The notes beneath the pieces were generated by a model. The model did not search any database, was not told the origin of the DNA, and saw only the letters and a program-made list of their open reading frames with translations. DNA of 64,000 nt from Aptenodytes patagonicus (taxonomy: Eukaryota; Chordata; Aves; Sphenisciformes; Spheniscidae): positions 5,948,491 through 6,012,490 of the forward strand of contig NC_134973.1 of the NCBI RefSeq assembly GCF_965638725.1, read 5' to 3'. The translations under genes were made by a program, and so were the position numbers. Below, piece by piece: positions 1 through 10,700 of the stretch (the stretch's first letter is position 1; each line of letters starts with the position of its first letter).

Positions 1-1269
1 AGGGTGTGTGTGTGGCTCACTGGGCTGGCACCAGGCAGAGTTGGGGTCCCACCGTCCTGGGAACGAGCCCTGGCATCCTGGCCCCAGGCAGAAGCGGTAC
101 CCACACCAGCCTGGGGGTGGGCAGAGACCCACAGCCACGCGGTGACGGGACCTGGGGGGCCCTGACCCCAGTGCTGCCCCTTGGGACAAGCAGGAAACCG
201 GGCTGCCATGTCCCCTTCACCTGGGCACGCCGCCAGCGTCATGCCTGCATCCCTTTCCTCCCAGCATCCTGGTTCCTACCTGCCTCTTCCTACCTGCTCC
301 TCTGGCGTGGCCACCTGTCCATCACCCAGCACCGGGGCTGGCAACGCAGTGGTGCCGGGACAGCATCCCAACTGCACTGCCCTTACCTATGCCGTGGGCT
401 CCAGGGTGGCACAAGAGGACCTGCCGCGGCGTGGTGCACCTGAACATCTCCCTTGCCTGGTGTCACCATCGGTCTGGGGACAGACACCTCTGAGGCAGCG
501 TCAGGGGCCGGAGACACGCAGGGGTGTGAAAGCGCAGTGCCCCTGCCCCTGCCCGGCTGGCTGTCACCATGGTCAGGCCCCACTAGCCACAGGAGGGAGG
601 AACCGAGGGGATTTATTCTGCTGGGAGAGACCTGTCCAGGCTGGATCCCAGCCAGCCGGGCAGCTCCTGCCTCTGCCCCATGACAGTTGGCTCCGGTGCT
701 GCCGGGGGGGAATGGGGTGCTCCGTGCCGGCAGCGGCGGGCGAGTGTGGGCAGCGCAGGGAGGCGGTGGGGATCCCCCATGTGCTGCCTGCCGTGCCGCT
801 GGGCTGGCGTCAGCTTTGCTGGGGCTCGCAGGTGATGGGTGGGTGATGGCACTGAGGCCTGAGCACTGGGGCACAACCCTGCCGGGATGAAAGGGCAGTG
901 CAGCACTGCCAGGGCAGCACAGGAAAGCTGCCGAGCAGAGGAATGGCTCCGTCACCCCCAGTGACAGCACAAATGCCCCTGCACGTGGCTCTTGCATCCA
1001 TGAAACAGCTGGAGGGGTGAGGCTGTGGGAAGCCTCTGGGCAGGAATGAGAAGAGTCACAGCCCAGGCAGTGAAGGGGCAGCAGGGCCCATCCCCATCAT
1101 CCTCATCCCCAGCATCCCCATCCCCTCATCCCCAGCATCCCCATCTCCAGCATCCCCAGGATCCCCATCCCACCCGTCCATGCCCAGTGCCCACGCCGGG
1201 GTGCCAAGTGCGGGTGCCAAGCGTTGGGGTGCCGACCCCGGTCCCCATGCAGAGGGCGGAGGCGCCAGG
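1..1269. other. Region downstream of PALM, no gene seen
   Basis: No open frame here resembles a known protein, and no run of splice-site-bounded exons was recognised on either strand. On the minus strand an AATAAA reads at 613-618, so this stretch could hold a distal PALM 3' end. Positions 1093-1170 are a low-complexity ATCCCC/ATCCCCAGC run. In human the next gene beyond PALM is MISP, but I see no MISP coding sequence. Confidence 0.5.
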
Positions 1270-4189
1270 CTGGTTGTTCACACAGTTTATTTGCTCGGTT
1301 CGGGTGTCTTACAAACAACGGGGAGGGCCGGGGAGGGGGAGAACTTCAAACGGCTTCGGCACGAGTGAAAAGCACGGGAGCGCGGGAAGTGCACTTCAGC
1401 GGAGCCAGGTGGGGGGCGGCGGGGGCTGGCTGGGACAGGGCTGGGGCACGCGGCTGGGCTCTTCCGCCTGCTGCTGCTCAGCCCCTGCCAGCCCCGGCCC
1501 CGCGGGGGCCTGATCCCACTCCCTGCCGCAACGGGGGCTGGATGGAGCCGGGGGCCAGCGCTGGGTCCGAAGCCAACCGAGGGGCAGGGGGTGCCAAGGG
1601 TGGGAGGGGGCCCCGGCTTGGGGTTGGAGGGGGGATTGTGGGACCTGGGATGGGATGGGGTGAGTGGTGCTGGCCCCCAGCGAGGGGGTGGTGGGAGGTA
1701 ACGTGCATCCCCGCTGGGGACCTAGCCCTAACCCAGCCCCCCAGGATCGATGGGGCAGATGCCCCACAGCATCCAGCCCCAGCACCCCACTCTGCGGCAC
1801 TGCAGCGATGGGGCTCCAGCGATGCCCGTCTGCGGGAGAGGCAAGAAAGGCTCCCCCCCTTCCCCTCCCTGGGGGTGCCAGCCCCAACCCCCTTCCCCAG
1901 CTCTGCCTCTCCCAGAGGCTTTCGGTGCCCAGCCGGGGCTCGGGGCCGGGCTCCCCATGGGAGGACTGGCACGGCAGCACTGTGAGCCCCCCCGCAGCCC
2001 CCAACAGCCCCCGACCTAGGCCCCTGCCCCCCTCCCCTATTCCTGCAGACCCCATTGGGGGGAAAACTGCAGCCTGGGTGGTAACTGGGGGACAACTGGG
2101 ATGTCATGTGGGGGTCACTGTTCACACAAGGGGGCTGGGGGGGGGAGGAAGGCCTTGGAGGGCTGAGCCCCATCCCTGGCTGCTCTGCCACCCACGTCCC
2201 GGTGGGCTGGGCAGCGTGACGGCTGCTCTGCGCGTGCTTTGCTGGGGGCTCGGGGAATCCCTGGTGACTCGCCCGGGTGCGCTCAGCAGCAGGGACCCAC
2301 TCACACTCAGACCAGGACCCCTATGCCATGCTGGCTGGCAGCTGGGCCGCGCTCCTGGGGGGCTGCGCCCTACCCAAGCTCCTGTGCCTCCGGGGTGCGG
2401 GGACTGGGTACTGCCAGCCCGGCTGCACAGCCGCAGCTGGCTCAGGGGCAGCTGACATGGGGCACCAGGCACCGAAAGCAACCCCAGCCCAGGACTGGCA
2501 CATGGGGCTCCAAGCCCTGGAGTGTTTGGGACAGCGCTGGCAGGAGATGGGACCCCCCGGCAGCAGTCCCCGTGCTGCGGCAGTGCAGGACTGTGCCCCC
2601 AGCCCGCCGGACCTGCAAGGTGGTGAGGGGGGGCTCAGCAGGAGCCACGTGCCCAACGCCCGCGAGATGGGTCAGCTGCTGCAGCAGAAGCACCCGGGGT
2701 TTGGGCAGGGCTCAGCACCCACAGGTGCCGCCATGGGGCCCCCCCCACCCTCCCCGCCTGCCCCAGCAGGTCTCAGTGGGGAGGAAACGCTGGTGCTGGT
2801 GGTGAAATCCCCGCTGAAGGGCTGGGGCACAGCGTGGGGGGAGCAGGGAAGGCTGCTCGCAGTCCTGGCATGGACACAGCGTCCCAGGGACGCCCTCCGA
2901 GGGATACTGGACCCCCGGCAGCTCCCAGTCCCGGTGCCTGGGGTGAACTGGGCTGCCCCGCTTGCCTGGAGGAGCTGATGCTGCAGCCCGAGGCCCCAGA
3001 AAGCGGCTCTGCAAAGCTGCCGCTGTTGGGCAGCAGAGACAGGAGGGGGATGTGGTGCTGGGCCACCCTCCCGCTACTGCGAGGAGGCATGGGAGGTCCT
3101 GCCCCATCCCTGTCCCCATGGGGCTGCCCCCCCCAGTTCCCCTTCCTTCACTGCCATTGCCACCCACATCGCCCCAGGAGGACACGGGCACCTGGCCACG
3201 GCACCGCTCAGCCCCCTCGGCTGGTAGAGCCCAGCGATGCCGGTGTGGCAGCCGAGACGGAGGAACGGCCCTGCGGGAGCCTGCGGAAGCCTGTGGCATC
3301 GGTACCTGGATGGTGGCAGCCGTCACCACGAGTGCCAGGGCGAGGAGCTCCTGCAAGGGGAGCCAAGTCCAGGGGAGCAGAGCAGGTCTCTCGCCCGCAG
3401 CCCTGGAGACAGGCTGGGGCTGACTCCGCGGGAGCCATGCCTGACACCCCTGCCAGCTCCTGGCATGATGGGTGCTGCCCTCAACACCCTTCCTTTGCCT
3501 GGACACACTCCATCCCGGAGGGGCTCACAGCTTGGGGACCTCAGGGGCGTGGGGACGAGGACGCGGGATGGAGCGGGGACATCCGCGGGTAGCCGGAGGG
3601 GATGGCTCAGGGCCTTTCCCCGTGGGAGAAGCGGATGATGGAGGCGCGGAGAGAGGGGCTGGCGTGGGGCTGGCTCCGTGCCCTCCATGGGCTGAGCCAA
3701 GCGTGGGTCCTGCTGGCCGCCGGCTCCCCGGGAGTCATCTACGGATGTGGCGGCGTCCTCCGATCCCCCAGCCCGGCTGGCTCCATCCTCCGACGGCAGG
3801 TGGGAAGTTGCCAGTGAGAGGAGGGAAAGGCTCCAACGTTGGCGTCGGGAGGGCACCGGCGTGGGGCAAGGCTGGGCTGTGGGTGGGGGCGGGCGTGCTG
3901 TGGGGCGAGGGGGGTCTCTAATAAATATCACAGGCAGCGCTGGTGGGGTGCGGCGCAGGGCGGGCGTCGGGCAGATGGGGCGAGCGGTGCCGCGGCTGCA
4001 GTTCGCTGCTGCCTGCTGCAGCTTCGCAGGCGCCGTGTTGAATCTCCCCGGCTCTGCAGAAAGAGGGTCCGTGTCTGGTGAGGGAGGGAGCCCGGCGTGC
4101 CGGGGCGGTGGGCCTGGCTAGCGGGGGCCGGGGCAGAGGGGGCTCGGCGGGGGCAGCCTGCTCTGGCGGCGGCACGGGGCCGGCGGGGC
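1270..4189 (-). other. PALM: Probable PALM 3' untranslated region
   Basis: This GC-rich stretch follows the PALM stop codon on the minus strand and ends at the first canonical AATAAA. It contains no recognisable coding exon. A 2.9 kb 3' UTR is longer than I expect for mammalian PALM, so an earlier non-canonical site is possible. An AATAAA on the plus strand near 3922 has no plus-strand gene to serve. Confidence 0.45.
1286..1291 (-). terminator. PALM: Likely PALM polyadenylation signal (AATAAA)
   Basis: The minus strand reads GCAAATAAACTGTGTGAAC, an AATAAA followed by a GU-rich stretch, which is the usual layout of a cleavage site. It lies about 2.9 kb past the PALM stop codon. I saw no other canonical AATAAA or ATTAAA on the minus strand between 1292 and 4189. 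Assignment to PALM is by position only. Confidence 0.5.
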
Positions 4190-4776
4190 TCACATCACCG
4201 TGCAGCACTTGCAGCGCTGCTTCTTCACGTCCGTCTCCTGCTCGGCCTCCTTGGCGTCTGTGGCGTTGGCGCCCGGCTTCTGCCCGCCTGGGCCCTCCTC
4301 CCCCGGTGGCTGGGCAGCCGCCGGCTCCAGCGCAGTGCCGTTGGGTGGTGCGTGGTCCTTGCGCACCGGCTCCGGCTTGCTCTCGGCATCCTCGATCACC
4401 ACCAGCTCGGCCTTGATGGTGCCCTCCAGCCCCAGCACCTTCTTGGTCTCATCCTCGTCCTCCACGTTCTGGTAGCCCATGAAGATCATGGTGACGGGCT
4501 GCTCCCGGCTCGGCTCCGTCCCCTCGCCCGGTGGCAGCACCGTGGTGCTTTCCCGTGGCTTGGCCTGCAGCCCCGTGATCTCCCGCCGCGGTGTTGGCTT
4601 CTGGCTGGCCGGGGCGCTGCCGGCCTCCTCACCAGCCTTGGCCGGGGCCTCCCGCCCGGCAGCTTTGCTCAGGGTGGCCTCGTCTGCCTTGTGCAGGAGC
4701 TCGTCGACCTCGGAGGAGCTGAGGGGGTGGGCCCCATTCTGCAGGGCCCCGTCCTCGGCGCTCACCGCGTGCACCA
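4190..4776 (-). CDS. PALM: PALM coding exon 9 with CaaX terminus
   Basis: The final 587 nt exon encodes about half the protein: VVHAVSAEDGALQNG, then HPLSSSEVDELLHKADE, a low-complexity Ala/Pro/Glu stretch, VTMIFMGYQNVEDEDETKK, KVLGLEGTIKAELVVIEDAE, a variable Pro-rich part, and the CKCCTVM end. The acceptor is TTGTCCCCGCAG. The terminal CaaX with two neighbouring cysteines predicts prenylation plus palmitoylation, anchoring the protein to the cytoplasmic leaflet. Confidence 0.97.
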
Positions 4777-7700
4777 CTGCGGGGACAAGAGGAGGGAGGG
4801 TGAGGGGGGCTCGGGCTGGGAGGCTCGGGCTGGGGGCACAAGTCAACCTGGAAAAGCTCCTTCTGGCGCAACCCGCTCAAACCCGGCTCTCATGCATCTG
4901 GGGAGCGGCACCTTCCCCTCCACAAAGGCCCTGGCACTGAGGCCGGGACCCCCTGGCAGCACCCCTACCCCCCCCTCAGCCGGAGCTGCTGCCGGGCCCA
5001 CCCCAGCATCGCCTGGCCCCTGCCCGACGGCAGATGGGGAAGACAAAACAAAAGCACAACGCGAGGAGCCGTTCCCGGCCCTTGGCACCTCCGAAGCCTC
5101 AGACCCGGCGAGCCCTGCAGGAGCCGCAGCCGTCTGCCAGGTCACTGACAGCCTGCCAAGCTGGCCGCGCTCGCCGCGGCGGGACGGTGTCCGGCTGGCG
5201 CCTGGCTCAGCCAGGACCGACACGATGCTCTGCAGCAGATCGCCGCTGCCACCTGTAAGACCCCAGTGAGCGCTCGGCAGGTGCTGCCCCACCGCATCCC
5301 ACCACGTCCTGCCACATCCCGCCGTGTCCCGCTGCCTGTGGCACCCGGTGGTCCCATGCCCAGGAGGGGATGGGGCTCTTCCACCGCCGGCACGCTTTGC
5401 ATGGCTGCTTGCAGCGCTGGAGGCAGCAGACGTGCGTCATGGCGAGAGCAGCCTCCGGCTCATCGCATTTTCCGCTTGACCTGGGGCATCATGCGATGAT
5501 CAGTGCAACAGCCTCAACAGCCAGTCGATGGAGTGATGGACCAAAACCAGCCCAGGCAGGGCCGGCTCGACCGGGATCAACGCACGGCTGCCCCGGGCTG
5601 ATCGCTGCCGAGGCGGCTCCTTGGCCCGTCCTTGGAGCTGGGGGCCCCAGAGCAGCAGGGAGGCTGAGCCAGGCGGCTGGTGGAGGTGAAGGTCAGCATG
5701 TCCAGGCACAGCCATGGCCACAGGGAGGGTGTTGAACAGGACCGGCTGTCGGTGCAGCGCCGTTTCCTTGGAGAGGCGGTCGGTCCATTTGGCCACCACA
5801 GTCCCCAGTAACGCGCCCCAGCTCCGTGGCTGGTCCTTGCCACCGACACAGCCGTCCCTCGGGTGTCACCAGGCCCTTCGAAGCAGGTTCCCGGAGGTTT
5901 CCAAAAGCAGGGGCCGCAGGCAGGGACTGGTCCCTCTTGCTGCACCTCCTCTGTGCCCAGTGGCCACGCTCCCCTCTGCCAGCCTGGGCACGTTGGGCCA
6001 ATGCGGTGCCGGTGCTGCATTCCTCACCGGTGGGATGGGCTCCCGAGTCTTGGATATGGCAGATCCTCTTCTCTGCTCTCCAGCAGCACAGGGTCGCAAT
6101 GTGCAAACCAGGGCTGGCCCATTGGGACCGTCTACACCATGCCACTGGGACAGATCCCACGGCGGGCTGGCCAGAGTGCAGGATTGGGGCCGGCGAGGGG
6201 TTGCCCTGAGCCGTCTGCCCTACAGAGCTGGCGAGGACGGCCAGGAGCGGCCCCAGCCCTTCCTAGCCCTGGCACCCGCTGGGATGCTTGGGCAGCCGCT
6301 CCCTCGTCCCCTGCCCTTCGCTCCTGACGCCTCCAAGCGGTGCGGGATGGGCCGTACCTTTCAGCTCATCCTCGTACACTTTGACCCCCTGTAGACAGTG
6401 GTTCTGGGGGAGCAGGGTGGTGCTGGACAGGACCTTGGTCTCCCCAGTCACTCTGTCCTTCTCCACCGTGATCTCCACTGAGTACATGGCTGGGACACAA
6501 AGAGCACAGCGCGCGTTACGGCGGCCCCGGCCCTCCCTAGCCCCTGCTCAGCGGTTGGCAGCGGGCAGGCACATGGCGGCAGCGGTGCGGTGCGGTGCTC
6601 AGCGGCGTTAGCAAGGCAGCAGGTGACAGCAAGGAGTGAACGGCAGAGGCGGGTGCGACATCCCGGGCACAGCCTTCCTACCGGGACCCGCGGGGCCATT
6701 GCTGTCCTGGCGCTGCCAGCATCACCTTACCTCCACGGCTTCTGCGTCCCCCCGGGCTGGGGCCCAACCAGGCCCTGGAGGCACCATGGCAGGTGGCGCC
6801 GCGTCCGTCTGTCCGGCCGGTGAGTGGTGCTGGCCACGGGGGCCTGGGCTGGGAGCCAGGCTCATGCTTGCGGGAGGTGGTGTCCCTGCTGAGGGTGCTG
6901 GCGCTGGGGCAGCCCCTCTGCCCCATGGGACGGGTGATCCTCGGCATCTCTCCTTCGGCTCCCAGCCAGTCCCTGCTGGCACTGGGGTCGCCTTGGCCCG
7001 GTGGCGCTTTGCTCCGAGGACCCCAAGACAGGCTCTGCCCAGTGCCGGTGCCGCAGCCCGGTCTGAGCCATCCCCCCAAACCAGAGCAAACCTCTCCAGC
7101 AGTGGAGCCGGCCGCAGCACCCCCAGCGCGGGCAGCTCGGCCCCGCGCGCCCCTGCAAGCTCCCCACCGGCAGCTAGCCATGGGGCCGTGAGTGCTGGCA
7201 CATGCCGGCAGCCGATGCTCCGCTCCCTCTCCCGCGCTCCGAGAAGCCGCAAACAGAGCAGAAGGCGAAGGATGAAACTGGAGCAGAGATATGGAACAGG
7301 GGGTGAGGGGGGGCCCTGAACCACGAACCAGCCATGGTGTGGAAGCGAAAACAAACCCTCTGATTGCAAATAACTGATGTTCTCTGCCTTGGGCTTGGAA
7401 AGCCATCGAGCAGTGGGGAGCGGCGGTGGCAGGGCTGCAGGGCGGGCAGCGAGCTGAGGGGCGGCGCGGGAGGGGAGGGGGGAAGCGACCGGGAAGGAGC
7501 GCTCCTCCCGGGGAAGCAGGCACCTACCTGCCTTCATCATGTCAGTGCCCTCCACCGCCTTCATGGGGCTGCTGGAGACCTTCTCGGCTGGAGACGGAGA
7601 GGAGAGGCGACCGCCTGAGCCAAAACGATTGCCTGGTCGTCCATGTGCCCGCAGGATGGGCCCCAGGGAGGGTGGCGTGTCCCCCCGTGGCTGGTGCCTG

Positions 7701-10700
7701 GGACGGGCTCCCCCGCCGCAGGGCATCGCTGCCCGGGAGGGGACAGGGGCAGGGGACATGGGGACAGGGCTGCCCTGGCTCCCCCCACCCATCTGGCCCC
7801 AGTGCCGGGGCAGCACGAGGGGGTGGCAGGCGCTGCCTCCTGAGAGCAGGAACTGCAGCCGAGGTGGGGATCACCTACCCTTGACTGTGCCCAGGGGACT
7901 CTGCAAAACAGAAGGGAGAGGTTAGGAGCCGCCAGCAGATGCCACACACCCGCTGCCCGCACACCCACTGCTCACGCACCCATCCCCACCAGGGCAAGGG
8001 ACCCCCAGCCCAGCCCCGCTGGCACAGGATCGGCAGGGCAGGGGCTCCAAGGGTGACAGGGACACGTGGGGTGGCCAATCCGCCCAGCTCAGCTGGGACT
8101 GGGGCCCGCCACAGCCACGCCAGTGCCCTGATGCAACCCTGCAGCCGGTCGGCAGCAGCTCCCTGTGCTCAGCCCCTCTGCCAGTGCAACTTGCCCACCA
8201 CCGTGCCATCACCCCAGCAGCTCCCTGCTCTGCGGCGGCAGCAAGAACCAGCTCCAGTCTGGTGGGGGCTGAGCAAGCGCCGACCCCCCAGGCACCCCCT
8301 CTCCCCCTTCACCCCTCCCGCAGCAGGTAGCCCTGCCCATGGAGAGCAGCCGTGCCCACCTTCTGCATGTTGGGGACAGCCTCTGCCTTCTCTTCCTTGG
8401 CCGGTGCCGCCACCTCTGCCAGGTTCTCCTTGGTGGAAGCTGCCGAGCTGCCGTTCTCCAGCGTCTCCAGCTCCTTCTCCAGCCTGCGGGGAGAGTCGGG
8501 GCTGAGAGGCCGTGGGGAGCCGTGGTGCCGGCAGCCATGGTGCAGGCAGCCACGGTGCAGCCAGCCACAGCAGACCTGCGAACGTGGGCCAGAGACATGG
8601 CACAGGAGAGAGGGGAGGCACAAATCAGCCCCTGGGCTTGCAACAGACCTCTGGCACGGCCGTCACCACCTCTTTGCAGGGGAAAAGCATGTGTTTGCTG
8701 GAACAAACCCAGGGGCTTCACCCAGCGGGTGCTGCCATCACCCTTAACCCGGGCGCCTGGCGGCCACGTGCCTCCACCCATCTCCACGTGGTGAGCGATG
8801 CTCAGGACAACAGTCATGGCCCCGCAGCTGCTGAGCAACCAGGGTGGCTGCTCAGCCGACGGGCTCGGCCCAAGTGGATGGAAGAAACCCCCTGCAGGCA
8901 CTGGGTAGCAGGACTGACCCCATGGGGCGACCCCCCAGCTCTCGCTGTCCCCATGTGACTGAACTGAGCCCGCCATGTACTTGCCAGTGCCCTTGCTCGG
9001 TGGCATGGAGCAACATCGCTCCATCTCCGTTCTGCTCCCACACATGTTGCCTGAAGCCTGTTTGAGATTCCCACGAGGGCGACCGCCCATTCCCAGCCAC
9101 CAAGCCCGGCCAAGAGCTGTGCCGGCAGCAGGGCCCCACCGGGACGTGGCGGAGGTCAGCGGAGTCCCCATGGATTCATGTCCATGTAAATTAGGGCCCC
9201 TCTGTCAGTGCGGTGGCAGCACCCTCCGGCAGAGCCCCCCACTTAACTCCCGTCTCCCCGCAAGGCGCTGGCGGAGGAATGCACCGCGCCATTAGACGGA
9301 CACAAAGGCCCCTTCGTGCCTGACCCCTCTCTGCACCGATGCTCGGTAATTAACGGCACAGCCATGACTGATTGCATTCTTGCAGGGCAGCCAGGCTGCC
9401 GGGACACCTCTGTGCCGGGGCACCCGGCCTGCCCCCCCTGCCTTCAGCAGCCCAGGCACAAGGGAGCTGGGCAGGGGCTGAGGCTTCTACCCCCCAACCT
9501 CCCACCCTGCCCCTTCCCCAGGGGCTGAGCCACCACAATGGGGACAGATGTCCATGGGGAACCAGCCCCCTGTTTCCCTGCCTTTGCGATCACAGGTGCT
9601 GGGCACCAAACAGCCCCCCCAGGGGACCCCAGCCTTCAGCCCAGCCCTGGGCCCCAGCCCCACGGCTCCCACTGACACCCTACACAGCTCCCAGCCATGG
9701 AGGTGGGCGTGGGGACAGCCCCAGGCAGGAGCACAGCTAGGAGTGTCCATGCTCAGAGGGGCCGGCAGGGCTGGGCGAGCTCCAGGACTAGCCGCAGCCC
9801 CCGGACAAATGCCGGCAAGAACCCAGCTGGACGGTTCATGGCGAGAGCGGCTGAGCCCTGGCAGCGCCGCGGAGGCACCTCTGCTCCCGGCAGCTCCGAG
9901 CTCCAGAGTGGATGCTCTCCTCCGGGCACGGCCGCGGCTGAACGCAAGCAAGCACGGCTGCACGGCAGCATGCCTTGTGCCTCGTGCCTTGTGCCCAGCG
10001 TGTGGGACTGAGCTGCATCTCAGCCTCCCATCTGCATGGGGGGAAGAGAAGGTCGGGGGGGTCTCTGGAGGGACTCAGGCACCCCCTGGGCGCACCCCGA
10101 CACCCCGGCCCCACGCCGTCCCCGTTACCTCTGGATGGTTTCCTCCAGCTCCTTGGTCTTCACCTCATCCTCCTGCATCTGCTTCTTCATGGCCTCGTCC
10201 TCCTCGGAGGCTGAGGCCGGGGCCCCCTCCAACAGCCATCTCTCCCGCAGAGCCTTGGACTGGGGAGCAGAAGGGGGTCATGGTCCTGCCGCCCCCACAG
10301 CTAGGGGGTCCCTGGCACGTCCCCAGTGCAGAGGCAGCCCGGGTGTCCCAGGGGATCCTCACCTTGAGATGCTGCAGCTGCCGCCTGTCATCCTCGAGCT
10401 GCCGCCTTTTGTTCTCGATCTCTGTCTGACGTTTCCGCTTCTCCTGGAGGGACGAGAGCAGCAGAGCCGGGGTCGGCGTGGGGAGGGGGTTGGCGCCGGG
10501 CACTGCCGGAGCAGGGTCACCTCCCTCCTGGCCAGGGCAGCGTCCCCGGAGCGGGGAGGAGCAGGGCGTGGGGGGCGAGGGGCTCCCAGGGATTCTGACA
10601 TCGGGACGTGAGCCGTGCCTGGGGCTGAGAGACTGGCCTTGGGGACAGCCCACTGGGAGCTCCCCAGCCCTGTGTCATGTCCCTGCCCCCACTGGGGGAA

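Noticed and set aside
3920-3930. AATAAATATCAC as a plus-strand polyadenylation signal
   Set aside because: There is no plus-strand gene upstream of it; it lies in the PALM 3' UTR on the opposite strand.
3323-3931. A 202-codon minus-strand frame downstream of the PALM stop
   Set aside because: It is Ser/Pro/Arg-rich, has no recognisable domain, and lies in the likely 3' UTR.
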